Assembly: GCA_019359595.1 (NCBI GenBank)
Contig: JAHHGZ010000020.1
Span: forward strand, 62,001 to 126,000
Length of the DNA stretch: 64,000 nt
Direction: 5' to 3'
DNA from: Cyanomargarita calcarea GSE-NOS-MK-12-04C
GTDB taxonomy: Bacteria > Cyanobacteriota > Cyanobacteriia > Cyanobacteriales > Nostocaceae
The notes beneath the pieces are model-generated. The model worked only from the letters and a program-made list of their open reading frames with translations. It did no database searches and was not told the origin of the DNA. Shown here one piece after another: positions 27,464 through 37,436 of the stretch. Position 1 is the stretch's first letter, and each line of letters begins with the position of its first letter. Made by a program: the position numbers and the translations under genes.

Positions 27464-30400
27464 CTAAAACCGTTTTTCATACTCAACCACAGCTCGACTG
27501 TCGTCAGAAAAAGAAGTTGAGCCTCGCACCAGAATGTCATCATTAAGCCTATACAGTACGTTGTAACGCAAAGGTTGATCGGCAGCAAAAACCTGAGAGA
27601 GGGACACAGAAAAATCATTCCCAATGTTAAACACACCCTCTGCTGATAACCCCAGTACTGAAGCGTTCGATTTTTGGTTAGTTATTATCGTAGGAGAAAG
27701 ACGAAATTCACTAAAGCCGATTGCTTCTCCGATTGAAGTAATAGTTCCTTGCAAGCCACCTAACAAGGTAGAACCAGCTATACTGGCAATGCCTAATGTT
27801 GCATCTTGTTGAGTGAAGGTATTAATAATAGAACCACCCAGCAAAGCAACTATTTCTCCTTCACTGCGACGCGGTTCACTAGTTAGCTCCAAATTATCAG
27901 ACAATTGACTTGCAAGACCTGTAGCTGTGGCTTGGACACGCACGGTTCGCAAGGTGCCGAGGCTGCTTGTCGGAACATCGGCGATTTCACTAGATATAGG
28001 TGTGGTCGGAGCGCGAGTCCCAGCCGCTTCAGGTACAATTGCTACAAGCCGAACATCGAGGGTGGGGTCGAGTTTTTGACTGGGAGTGAACTCTGCCGTT
28101 TGTTCGTAGCCACGCGCTAAGGTGAACTGAGTGGTAAATAAGTTTACTTGCCCCCCTGTAAGACGAATGATTCCTTGGGGACGAGGATCGGCTAAAGTAC
28201 CATTGATAGTTAAGTCGCCTTTTGCCACAAAACTAAGTAGGGGCTGACGGGTGACGCGAACGTTATCGTCTAAAATCAGCTGTAGACCGGCAAATTCTAT
28301 CGGAGGACGGGCTGTGGGGCTTGTCGTTGGGCTTTCTACTGGTTGCGGAATAGTTGTGGTTTCTGTCGTTTGTGAAGGTAGATTAAAAAATTCTGGGGTA
28401 GTTGCTGCTTTTGGTGTCGTATTCGCCGCTTCTTGTGCTAACGAGACTTCACCGTTCTTCAGCCGAATCGCTCCACCAATTGTAGGTTTCAAGGCTGTTC
28501 CGGTAATGGCGACATTCCCACTGACCCCTCCTTGGTATAGTCCTTCAACATTCAAAGCTAGGTCGTTGAGCGATACAGTCAGGGGATTGGTTGCGGCTTC
28601 TTGCTGTGCTTGTTGACTGGCAAAAATCGGGAGGATTCCCGCAGCAGTTAAGTTACCACGACTATACTGTCCTTGAATACCTTCGACAACCACGCGATCG
28701 CCATTAAATTGTAGTGTTCCTGTGACATTTGTCAATGGTTCTGAGAGTGCCTGTGCTTTTAATGTTGCATTATTGACATTCACATTCCCGGTAATAATTG
28801 GCTCCTTCAAAGTACCCTGGATTGCTACATTAACTTGTCCTTGACCGTCTACCCAATTAACTTGGTTGTTAAGCACATTTAACAATGCTAAACCTTCATT
28901 TTGGACGTTAGCGTTGATAGTTATTTGATTGCTATCCGGTTTTACTGAAGTAAAGGGCAACTCGGCAGGTATGCTACCTGTAATTTTCACGGGTTCTGTG
29001 CCCGTGAGCAATAAGTTACTAGCAAAATTCAACCGAGCATTGTTATAGCCGAAGTTCAGTTCCCCTGTCTGTACTGGTTGCTTGTTTAAGGTTGCATCAG
29101 CTAGGGTCACTTCTCCGATCGCTCTGGGGTTTTTTAAACTGCCTGCGACAGTGGTGTTTGCATTCAACTTCCCCGTGACCGCTACTGGTAATTTCTCTAG
29201 GAATGGCTGTAAAATTTCTACAGGCAAACTGTTTACTTGTAACTGTCCAGATAGTTCTTCGCTCCCCACCTGTCCGGCAAAAGCCAAGAGTCCGTCGTTC
29301 AAACCCACACGTAAAGGCTGTAGTGTTAAAGTGCCATCGGCAAAATTGCCTTGAGCGACGACTTCATTAATGTTGTAATTACCCCATTTCAAGTTAGAGC
29401 CACCAAAATTAAAGTTGGCATTCACCCCAGATTTTAACGAACCAGCAACGGTTAATTGTCCGTTGAGGGCACCTTCTAATTCTGCAAGCGTAGGTACGGA
29501 AGTTGATGATGCTACTTCTTGCTGTGTGCGCTGTTGTGCCACTGAGTCTGCAAATTTGGAGAACTGCTGTAATTGCGTTAGTAAATCAGCAGAAACTAAA
29601 CTTACAGGCTGAGTTTGCAGTGCTGATGCTGTACCTAATTTCGGTGGCTTCAACCCTGTGGAAAAATCTTGGAAATCAAAGATACTGAATGCTTGTAAGA
29701 CATTCTGGATTTTGGTTTGGTTCAAATTCGCTTGGAGTTGAAATTGGGGATTGTTCCCAGCTTGCACATTTCCACTTAGAGATATCAAACTGTCACCCAA
29801 CCGCAATTCACCATTAGTTAAACTCGCAGCACCCTTGGCATAACTTAAGCGTCCTTGGAATTGGGAAGCTGCGACTCTGCCAATGCGAGGTTGGGCGATC
29901 GCTACGTCTCCAACAGTGGCAAAGTCAGTTAAATTGACAGCTAAATTCCCAGATATTTTCCCAGCGATCGGCTTTAAATTTAAGCTATTGTTAGGGACGA
30001 GGTTCTCTAGAACAGCGACGGGAAAGTCTTTGACGTTGACAAGGAGATTATTTCCTTCCGATTTACCAGTTGCCACAGCTTCGGCACGCTGGACTAAAAA
30101 TGAAGTCGGACGATTATCAGCATTTAGGTTAACTGCAATCCTGTCTTGGGTACCTGCAAGTTGTAGCTGTCCCCCTTGTCCCCCTTGGAAATTCAGACTT
30201 CCATTTAAAACTGGGTCAAATGCCAAGTTATTTACAGCCAAATTCCGCAGTCGAATATCTCCAGATGCAGTCGGAGTAGTTGGAGTCCCTATCACTTTTC
30301 CGCTAAAATCAACTAGCCCTGCCAGCGCTAAGTTTGCAGGAAGTTTGAAGGGAGTATTTTTTAAATTGTAACCCCGCGCCTGCACGTTAAAATTGAAGTC

Positions 30401-33208
30401 GGCGATTTGCGGTGTCCCAGTTGGTGGCAACTGGACAGCAACAATACCATTAGCGCTCAACCCTGGGGTAGTTGCCCGTTGAACGATAATCTGTTGACCG
30501 TTCCACTGAAATTGAGCATTTAGAGGCTGGTTAAGTAGCGGCACTTGAGAAAGACTTGCTTGTCCGATGGCTCGAATATCTGCAAGTTGGAATGAGGTAG
30601 TCCCTGCCAAACGTAAGTTGCTGTTAAATCGTCCTTGTAATTGCTGATTAAAACGGTTCACTTGAACTTGAGAAATATTTGCAGTAGCTTGCCAACGTCC
30701 AGCATTCAGGTTAATATCTCTTAAATTAACCGTACCTCCTGCCACATTCAGACTCGCTTGTCCTGTAGCTTGAATGTCTGGAGGTTGGAAAGAAGCAGTG
30801 GTTCCAGACAAATTCAACTTACTGCTCAAAAGTCCTCGGAACTGAGGTGGTATTTGTTGAAAACGCGATAACTGAATCTGTTCGGCATCAACAAAAGCCT
30901 GCCAGCGATTTTCTACAAGCTGACCTCTACCCCTAACTGTACCGCCTGCGAACTTCAAAACGGCATCTTGGAACTGAAGATTTTGTCCCTTACTAATCGT
31001 AACTTGTCCGGTTACCGGGTAAGTGGCTTTAGGCGCTTGCAACTGCGCTATTGCCTGTAAATTTTTCAGAGAACCAGAAATATTAGCGTTGGCTGATACA
31101 TTACCAATAGTAATGGACGGTGAAGTGTTGTATGCTTTGGCGATACCGAAGGTCGCCAAAGGCATCGCATCTCCGGGTAAATTATTAGCTTGCACGTTTA
31201 TCGAAACTCTACCTTGGGATGCCAATTGAACTTGACCCCGGGCTGTGATTTGCCCTCCGACTTGTGGATTTGCTTGAATATTGGAGAAGGCAATTTCCAA
31301 AGGCTGTTTCCCAAGTGAGCCAGAAACCTTGGCTTTTGCCGATACACCCCCAATATTAATTGGGACTGAAACATTGTATGCTTTAGCTAGAGCATTTGCT
31401 GGTAGACCTTGAGCTTGCACATCCAAGGACACCTTACCTTGAGATGCCAACTGAACTTGACCGCTGGCTGAGATTTGCCCCCCGATTTCTGGATTCGCTT
31501 GAATATTAGAGAAGGCAATTTCCAAAGGCTGTTTCCCAAGTGAGCCAGAAACCTTGGCTTTTGCCGATACACCCCCAATATTAATCGGGAGTGAAACATT
31601 GTAGGCTTGAGCCAGAGTATTTGCTGGTAAACCTTGAGCTTGCACATCCAAGGACACCCGACCTTGAGATGCCAGTTGAACTTGACCGCTAGCCGTGATT
31701 TGCCCCCCTGCTGTTGGGTTCACCTGAATCTTGTCCAATGCCATTTCTAACGGCTGATTGCCTGAACCCAAAATTTTCGCATTAGCTGAGACATTGCCAA
31801 GATCGATAGGAGTTACAATACCATAAGCACGGGCTAGAGCCGAAGCTGGAACACCTTGAGCTTGGACATCCAATGATACCCCAGCAACTCTTCCCACTTT
31901 AACTTGACCGCTTCCGGCAATTTCTCCCCCTACCGTTGGTGTCGCTTGAAAGTTGGAAACAGTAATGGACGATGCAGTTTGAGATATATTTGCTTTAAAC
32001 TTACTGCTGATAGCTTTAAATTGAACCCGGTCAATTTGAGTGGGTTTCGTTGTGCTGGCAGTTCCAGTCACAATCGGCTCTCTGATTAGTCCTTGCACCT
32101 GAAAATCTCCTCGCACTTCTCCCGTTGCTGGAACTGGTGCTTTAAATTTCAGCGTGTCCAAAAGATTTTTGACACTGACTGGCTTGACTTGGGCAGAAAC
32201 GTTGTAACCTGCTTGGGTATCAACAGCTCCAGTCAGCTGAACTGGAATTTTGCCATAGCTTGTACTCAAGTTCTCTATAGCAACCTTCTGACCCTGAAAA
32301 TTGAGCCTTCCAATAATATTTGTTAACTTTTGGGGAACATTGTCAACTTGTGCAGTTACCCCAGCAACAGCAGCCGTCCCGGTAAGGGAAATTTTTGGCT
32401 GATTTTGTTGCAATTGAACCATTAAATTGCTATTTACCCGACCCGCTTGCAAGGTAAGTGGCACTTTCACCAATCGAGTCAAATCAGATGCTAGGAAATT
32501 TTGGGCTTGGATATTGAGGTTGGTTTGTTGAGTTGCAGTTTGTGTCACCCCCGTAATTTTTACTTCACCCCCCGTGGTGGGTTGACCGCTGAGTTCATAG
32601 CTAACCCCCTGCTTTTGGGGTAAAAATCGGGCAAGTCCGTTAACCGCATCCAACCCCACCAAGCTCCGAGGTGTGCCCGGTTTCGGATTTGGTACTAACA
32701 CAATATCGGCATTCTCCAACCGAATCCCCTGCAAATCAGTTTTAACTAAACCAGCATTTTCTTCCCCAGTCTTAATTTCAGTCGAAACCCAGCGATCGCT
32801 CTTATCTTGTTCAATGTAAACACTAGGTCGGATTAAAACAACATTTAATTCCAAAGTTCGGTTAAACAACAGTCGCCAAGGAGAGAATTCTACTTGCACA
32901 GCTTGTGCTGCCAATTTATCTGGATCGTTCGCAGTTGCGGGTACCGATAACGAGCCAAACTTCAGACTATTAAAGGAAAAACCTTCAACTTTGCCTAACT
33001 CCACAGGTCGTCCAAGCAATTGCTTAAGATTCGTCTCAACTAAGGGAGCTAAATCATTTTGAACAAATTTCCAAGCCCACCAACTACCTGCGGCAATTCC
33101 AATTGCTAAAATTCCACCCAAGGCAAGACTGGTTCGACCTAAAAGCAAAAGCCAGAAACGACGATTAGAAGGCTCCGGTTCATGTCCTGAAGGTGGGGAT
33201 TGTGTCAT
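27464..33208 (-). CDS. tamB: Translocation/assembly module protein TamB
   Basis: A 1914-residue protein with an N-terminal membrane anchor (about 18-45, LLLLGRTSLALGGILAIGIA), a very long repetitive beta-strand region typical of the AsmA-like/TamB bridge proteins, and the C-terminal DUF490/TamB domain ending RGSTSFSDDSRAVVEYEKRF. TamB spans the periplasm and helps place outer-membrane proteins or lipids. Residues about 450-680 contain 75-residue internal repeats (QVQLASQGRVSLDVQAQGLP). The last 88 codons are duplicated at 24513-24776. Start at ATG 33208; no partner TamA/Omp85 gene is adjacent. Confidence 0.93.
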   Translation of the reverse strand: MTQSPPSGHEPEPSNRRFWLLLLGRTSLALGGILAIGIAAGSWWAWKFVQNDLAPLVETNLKQLLGRPVELGKVEGFSFNSLKFGSLSVPATANDPDKLAAQAVQVEFSPWRLLFNRTLELNVVLIRPSVYIEQDKSDRWVSTEIKTGEENAGLVKTDLQGIRLENADIVLVPNPKPGTPRSLVGLDAVNGLARFLPQKQGVSYELSGQPTTGGEVKITGVTQTATQQTNLNIQAQNFLASDLTRLVKVPLTLQAGRVNSNLMVQLQQNQPKISLTGTAAVAGVTAQVDNVPQKLTNIIGRLNFQGQKVAIENLSTSYGKIPVQLTGAVDTQAGYNVSAQVKPVSVKNLLDTLKFKAPVPATGEVRGDFQVQGLIREPIVTGTASTTKPTQIDRVQFKAISSKFKANISQTASSITVSNFQATPTVGGEIAGSGQVKVGRVAGVSLDVQAQGVPASALARAYGIVTPIDLGNVSANAKILGSGNQPLEMALDKIQVNPTAGGQITASGQVQLASQGRVSLDVQAQGLPANTLAQAYNVSLPINIGGVSAKAKVSGSLGKQPLEIAFSNIQANPEIGGQISASGQVQLASQGKVSLDVQAQGLPANALAKAYNVSVPINIGGVSAKAKVSGSLGKQPLEIAFSNIQANPQVGGQITARGQVQLASQGRVSINVQANNLPGDAMPLATFGIAKAYNTSPSITIGNVSANANISGSLKNLQAIAQLQAPKATYPVTGQVTISKGQNLQFQDAVLKFAGGTVRGRGQLVENRWQAFVDAEQIQLSRFQQIPPQFRGLLSSKLNLSGTTASFQPPDIQATGQASLNVAGGTVNLRDINLNAGRWQATANISQVQVNRFNQQLQGRFNSNLRLAGTTSFQLADIRAIGQASLSQVPLLNQPLNAQFQWNGQQIIVQRATTPGLSANGIVAVQLPPTGTPQIADFNFNVQARGYNLKNTPFKLPANLALAGLVDFSGKVIGTPTTPTASGDIRLRNLAVNNLAFDPVLNGSLNFQGGQGGQLQLAGTQDRIAVNLNADNRPTSFLVQRAEAVATGKSEGNNLLVNVKDFPVAVLENLVPNNSLNLKPIAGKISGNLAVNLTDFATVGDVAIAQPRIGRVAASQFQGRLSYAKGAASLTNGELRLGDSLISLSGNVQAGNNPQFQLQANLNQTKIQNVLQAFSIFDFQDFSTGLKPPKLGTASALQTQPVSLVSADLLTQLQQFSKFADSVAQQRTQQEVASSTSVPTLAELEGALNGQLTVAGSLKSGVNANFNFGGSNLKWGNYNINEVVAQGNFADGTLTLQPLRVGLNDGLLAFAGQVGSEELSGQLQVNSLPVEILQPFLEKLPVAVTGKLNANTTVAGSLKNPRAIGEVTLADATLNKQPVQTGELNFGYNNARLNFASNLLLTGTEPVKITGSIPAELPFTSVKPDSNQITINANVQNEGLALLNVLNNQVNWVDGQGQVNVAIQGTLKEPIITGNVNVNNATLKAQALSEPLTNVTGTLQFNGDRVVVEGIQGQYSRGNLTAAGILPIFASQQAQQEAATNPLTVSLNDLALNVEGLYQGGVSGNVAITGTALKPTIGGAIRLKNGEVSLAQEAANTTPKAATTPEFFNLPSQTTETTTIPQPVESPTTSPTARPPIEFAGLQLILDDNVRVTRQPLLSFVAKGDLTINGTLADPRPQGIIRLTGGQVNLFTTQFTLARGYEQTAEFTPSQKLDPTLDVRLVAIVPEAAGTRAPTTPISSEIADVPTSSLGTLRTVRVQATATGLASQLSDNLELTSEPRRSEGEIVALLGGSIINTFTQQDATLGIASIAGSTLLGGLQGTITSIGEAIGFSEFRLSPTIITNQKSNASVLGLSAEGVFNIGNDFSVSLSQVFAADQPLRYNVLYRLNDDILVRGSTSFSDDSRAVVEYEKRF
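31186..31860. repeat. 225-bp tandem repeats inside tamB
   Basis: Units beginning at about 31186, 31411, 31636 and 31858 are spaced 225, 225 and 222 bp. The 31411 and 31636 units are nearly identical over long stretches (aaggctgtttcccaagtgag and flanks), pointing to recent duplication or gene conversion. Each encodes 75 residues. Confidence 0.85.
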
Positions 33209-34021
33209 AAATCGATGATGTTAAGTTCAAGACGAAGTTTGTATATAAATTAATAGAATTTAAATACCATGTTTAGTCATTAGTAACAAAATAATTAATA
33301 ACTAATAATGCCAGTAATTATATAACTCAAAGAGGAGTTTCATATAGTTGGAAAGTAACATTAGATGCTGGAAAATCAGTGTAAAAATTCCGACTGATTC
33401 GCAAAATCATACTGGAGATATAGTTTAACTATTTCTAAAGGAATAGGTAATTTTTCTAGGTAATTCTCGATTACAGCAATTTTAACTATGTTGCAAATAA
33501 ATACGATGCTGTAGAGATGTTACGTGTAATGTCTCTATAAAGGGGATATTCATAACCAGTTTAAAATTTTTTAGTCAAAAAATTTTAATTCTGAGTCAAG
33601 TTGGGACTTTTCATCGCTCTAGGCGAAATCAGTATTTACTCTAGTGCCAATACTAAAAAAGAGAGTCACTATGTCTATAGTTATATCTCAATAACTACAT
33701 CTAGTAATGGGATTAACCAGATGAATGTGAAGAAAAAGTAAGTAATTTAATATACGCAAACCAAGCAAATAATTTTCTAACTTCATATAGCAACAGGACT
33801 CAGAAAAAGTTTGTAGCATCTTTGGAAGTGACAAACTCTTTACTTTGGCGATACAGAAGGTTGAGCCGTTGCAGAGCAAATTGTCAAAAATTACTGCCTA
33901 CCAGGTAAAGAAAATTAGGTAAATTCAGGAGAAGGGTGAGAGTGAAACAAGTTATTATTGCTCCATTATTAAAGAAATATTAAACAAATATTTAAGTATT
34001 TTCACTGAGATAAGACCTCTA
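33209..34021. other. Gene-free region left of the adhesin remnant
   Basis: About 810 bp without a credible gene. It contains one small palindrome, tagagatgttacgtgtaatg (33512-33531) completed by tctcta, of a type common between cyanobacterial genes. The right part may be decayed DNA from the neighbouring secretion cluster. Confidence 0.5.
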
Positions 34022-34921
34022 ATGTTCGGCTTTGTTCTGACAGCAGTATTGTCTGACTATCAGCCGGCGTTCTGCGCTTTGCAAAGCAGCGAAATAATCG
34101 CACAAACTCCGAATCCCAGTTCTTTGCCACCCGATCGCTTAGAAGATGTTCCTGTAACTCCATTACCGTCGGATGTTTTACCGCAGCCATCAGAAGAGGA
34201 TCGATTACTTCCTCCTCCTCAACTACCAGAAACGCGAATTGATTCCTCTATCCTTTCAGGTGGCAAAGGTGGTAATCTCAACCTGCAAGTACATGATACT
34301 GTGTTGATGCGACGGGATAGCCAGATATCATCTGAATCAGGCGGAAAAGGTAACGGCGGCAACATTACGATTAATGCTCTCTTCATTATTGGACTGGAAA
34401 ACAGCGACATTATCGCCAACGCAGTCCAAGGGAATGGTGGCAATATTCAAATCACTACTGAAGGTATCTTCGGACTTGATTACCGTCCCCAACTCACCCC
34501 AAATAGTGACATCACCGCAAGTTCTGAATTTGGTGTCAATGGTACGGTAGATATTAACAATTTTGGAGTTGACCCCAGTTCCGGGTTAGTAGAATTACCT
34601 ATAAACTTAGCAGATTCATCGCAGCAGATTGCTACAGGTTGTTCTAATAATACTGGCAGCAGCTTTGTAGCAACGGGAAGGGGTGGAATACCGCAAAATC
34701 CCAATCAGCAGGTAACGAGCGATGGCACTTGGTCTGACATCCGCGATATCTCTGCTTATCTAAAAACTGGTGAAGTCACGGCACAAATACCTTCATCCCG
34801 AGAAACTCTTATCCAAGCTACTTCCTGGCATCGTAACGACCAAGGAAAAATTGAGTTAGTTACAAATAAAGCCGCTACACAGGTGCAACAAAGATTAACC
34901 TGTGCTGGGATTTCCAGATAA
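34022..34921 (+). pseudogene. Chimera of a TpsB transporter 5' end and a TpsA adhesin 3' end
   Basis: A 299-residue open frame. Residues 1-78 (IIAQTPNPSSLPPDRLEDVP, QPSEEDRLLPPPQLPE) look like the proline-rich start of ShlB/FhaC-type secretion proteins. From about residue 82 it reads like the end of a cyanobacterial filamentous-haemagglutinin-type adhesin (GGKGGNLNLQVHDTVLMRRD, GGNIQITTEGIFGLDYRPQL, DPSSGLVELPINLADSSQQI, GTWSDIRDISAY). The POTRA and barrel parts and the adhesin's N-terminal secretion domain are missing. A large deletion probably fused two adjacent genes in frame. Confidence 0.75.
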
Positions 34922-34969
34922 CATAATACTGTATTCAATTATAAATCCCCTAAACCGAGTGATGGCTCT

Positions 34970-35581
34970 ATGTCATATAGCGAGTTTAGTCTAGCTAAAG
35001 CCAAACAAGCTTTTGGCTTAACTACGTTAGAAAAACGCGATTTTTTCGCTGAGGTTGCCGAATTAGCTGCCAGTAATTTACTCACAGAAACACTCAATTA
35101 TAACCTAGAGATAGCGTTGGGAAGTAACAGTGAAAAAGCCCGTTCTGAATTAATTATTGCGCCAATTCTTGTTGATTTACGGCGACAATTAAACGAGCAA
35201 ATTAGTTTATTTTCTGGGGTGGATTTTACTGTTGACGAAACGAAAGGATTAAACGGGACTTGTGATTTTATTATTACCCAATCTCCAGAAATCTTGATTG
35301 TGACAGCACCAGTAATTACGGTTGTAGAAGCGAAAAAAGAGAATATTAATGCGGGTTTGGGTCAATGTGCAGCAGAAATGGTAGCAGCCCAAATTTTTAA
35401 TCAGCAAGCAGCAATAGAAATTAAAACAATTTACGGTGCAGTGACAACAGGTAGCATTTGGCAATTCCTAAAACTAGAAGGACAAATATTAACGATTGAT
35501 TTGAGTGAATATTATCTCAAAGATGTGAATAAAATTCTCGGTATTTTAGCTAGTGGTATTTGTGTACATACCGTAGGTTAG
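34970..35581 (+). CDS. Hypothetical protein with PD-(D/E)xK nuclease-like motifs
   Basis: A 203-residue protein. After a helical start (SLAKAKQAFGLTTLEKRDFF) it has NSEKARSELIIAPILVDLRR, GTCDFIITQ and VITVVEAKKEN. The E...D...ExK order matches the restriction-endonuclease-like fold seen in stand-alone cyanobacterial proteins of type I restriction N-terminus style. It starts 48 bp after the adhesin remnant and is intact. Its role could be defence or repair; unknown. Confidence 0.7.
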   Translation: MSYSEFSLAKAKQAFGLTTLEKRDFFAEVAELAASNLLTETLNYNLEIALGSNSEKARSELIIAPILVDLRRQLNEQISLFSGVDFTVDETKGLNGTCDFIITQSPEILIVTAPVITVVEAKKENINAGLGQCAAEMVAAQIFNQQAAIEIKTIYGAVTTGSIWQFLKLEGQILTIDLSEYYLKDVNKILGILASGICVHTVG

Positions 35582-35629
35582 TTCTATGAAAATAAAATAA
35601 AACAATGTTCTCAGCAGGTCAAATGGAGA

Positions 35630-36304
35630 CTAACTATCTAATTCCCCAAAGCGCTCACGATACTGTTCGAGCAAAGCTTGCATATCCTGCAATTGTTGCT
35701 CCGCTTGTTCTGCCCGTTGACGTTCCTGTTCTGCCCGTTGATCCAACTCCACCGGACTCAAAAATTGCCGTCCGTCTGGACGGTAAATCACCAGTTCATG
35801 GTTGCCCACCGCAAACCGAATCCCCAACCGAGGACTCGTCCACCCATCCATCTGAGCAATTGGTAGCAACTGTTCACCTTGCCGTCGCCAACCTTTGAGT
35901 TCGTAACGGTCTGGGTCATACTGATAGTATTCTTCCACCCCATAGGTTTCGTAAAACTCTAGCTTGCGTTCCATCTCCGAAGCATTGTTGCTGGGTGAGA
36001 GAATTTCGTATACTACTTGTGGTGCAATGTTCTCTTCCTGCCACTGTTTGTAAGACCCACGTCGTCCCTTAGGTCTACCAAACACCACCATTGTATCCGG
36101 TGCAACTGGTGAGATTAAGCGCGATTTCACCGGGTACCATAGCAAATCTCCCGTCACAAACACGTTAGGTTGATCGGCAAACAGAATTTCCAGATTTTCC
36201 TTAATTAGGACGATCCAACGAAACTGTTCGGTATTGTCTGCCATTGGTTTGCCGTCGCTGTCAGGGAAATGTAAGTCTGCATCTCTGGAAAAGAAGGTGG
36301 TCAT
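35630..36304 (-). CDS. Uma2-family (PD-(D/E)xK) endonuclease-like protein
   Basis: A 224-residue protein of the Uma2/DUF820 family, greatly expanded in cyanobacteria. Landmarks: the N-terminal FPDSDGKPMADNTEQFRWIV, PDTMVVFGRPKGRRGSYKQW (catalytic Asp region), VYEILSPSNNASEMERKLEFYETYGVEEYY (core E-x-L-S), then a beta stretch and a C-terminal coiled coil (about 182-218; QRAEQERQRAEQAEQQLQDM). The biological role of the family is uncertain; a link to mobile DNA is often suggested. Confidence 0.92.
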   Translation of the reverse strand: MTTFFSRDADLHFPDSDGKPMADNTEQFRWIVLIKENLEILFADQPNVFVTGDLLWYPVKSRLISPVAPDTMVVFGRPKGRRGSYKQWQEENIAPQVVYEILSPSNNASEMERKLEFYETYGVEEYYQYDPDRYELKGWRRQGEQLLPIAQMDGWTSPRLGIRFAVGNHELVIYRPDGRQFLSPVELDQRAEQERQRAEQAEQQLQDMQALLEQYRERFGELDS

Positions 36305-36366
36305 AGGCCAAACCCGAATGACACAGTAACTTAATTGTATGCGAATCCCTTACCAACTGATAGATT

Positions 36367-36416
36367 GCACAAGTGTTTGGGAACTATAAATATATTGATT
36401 TCCCAAACACTTGTGC
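36367..36416. promoter_or_regulatory. 17-bp perfect inverted repeat
   Basis: GCACAAGTGTTTGGGAA (36367-36383) and its complement (36400-36416) with a 16-nt loop, between the Uma2 gene's start and the mosaic pseudogene. It may be a terminator, a small element or an operator; nothing decides between them. Confidence 0.45.
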
Positions 36417-36461
36417 TGTGACCAACCTTTAAACAAATGGCTCAATAATAAGTAATTAATT

Positions 36462-36739
36462 ATGGGTTTCCAAATTAAACAAACTCGTTGGCTGTATATC
36501 AGCCTCAGTATTTTAAGTTTGTGTTTAACATTTACCATTACACCTGTAAAAGGATTGCCATCAGTAACAACCCCTGTTCTTTCTTCTTCCCAACCTAGCA
36601 ACGGGCTAGAACAAGGACGGAACCTCTCCTCTACCAATCGGGACGCTTTGCGGAAGCTGTTACGGCTTGGCAAACGGCTGCACAACAGTATCAGACTCAA
36701 GGCGATCGCCTCAAATCTGGTAGTGTCGATGTTGTCCAT
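36462..36739 (+). pseudogene. 5' remnant of a TPR/CHAT-domain protein gene
   Basis: It begins with a signal peptide (MGFQIKQTRWLYISLSILSL), then LEQGRN. After a frameshift near 36625, another frame reads YQSGRFAEAVTAWQTAAQQY followed by QTQGDRL. This is the standard first TPR of cyanobacterial CHAT-domain proteins (caspase-like, HetF-associated with TPRs). The rest of the gene is gone. Confidence 0.7.
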
Positions 36740-37060
36740 GACTCGCTTCTACGAACAACTGCGACAACCCCAAGAAAGGAAATGGCGCTCCCCAGCAAGC
36801 GAGTGGAGGGGCTTCCCGTGTTGGTAGTTACGAGATCAATCCTTCGATTGTTGCAGGATCTGGTCCAGCAGCACTCATTGCTGTTTTACCACAAAGTTAC
36901 TACGGGACAACGCTGTCCGAACGTCCCACTGTGATGGTGTATCTTCCTGCTTCTAATGCAAAAGAAGCTGTGTTTAGCTTGAAAGATGAAGCTGGGAATA
37001 TGCAGCACCAGATGACCATTCCTGTTGCTGGAAAATCTGGGGTAATTGCGGTCAAATTGA
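36740..37060 (+). pseudogene. 3' part of a DUF928 protein gene
   Basis: In the frame containing NPKKGNGAPQQASGGASRVG the sequence continues VGSYEINPSIVAGSGPAALI, LPQSYYGTTLSERPTVMVYL, AKEAVFSLKDEAGNMQHQMT and ends near KSGVIAVKL. These are the conserved blocks of DUF928, an exported cyanobacterial family often encoded beside CHAT and two-partner-secretion genes. Both ends are cut. Confidence 0.75.
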
Positions 37061-37077
37061 CGAACGTTTCCTGGACA

Positions 37078-37353
37078 ACTAAATCAAGTATTTATGAATA
37101 TTCTCGCAAATGCTATTGATGCCTTAGATGAGTCTAGTGCAGGTCGTAGTTTTAAGGAAGTCACAGCTAATCCCAACCAAATTACAATTACAACTTTTGT
37201 CGCAGAAAAACAAGTAAAAATTATCATTGCCGATAATGGTGCTGGCATGACCAAGGAAGTCAAACAACGTATTTTTGACCACTTATTTACTACCAAAGGT
37301 GTAAATAAAGGCACAGGATTAGGATTGGCGATCGCTAAACAAATTATTATCGA
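37078..37353 (+). pseudogene. Histidine-kinase ATPase-domain fragment
   Basis: A frame with LNQVFMNILANAIDALDESS (N-box), IIIADNGAGM (G1), IFDHLFTTKG (F box) and GTGLGLAIAKQI (G2), the catalytic ATP-binding domain of a sensor kinase. The sensor and HisKA parts and the last strands are missing. The frame then runs on by chance over the aat gene on the other strand. Confidence 0.8.
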
Positions 37354-37436
37354 TACATTAAATATCCTTATTACTCACCGCACTATCTATAAAAAGATTA
37401 AACTAGTCGGTATTTTAATTTATATAAAGATTTTAT

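Noticed and set aside
35605-35898. Plus-strand proline-rich frame opposite the Uma2 gene
   Set aside because: It is the antisense shadow of the coiled-coil-coding end of the Uma2 gene.
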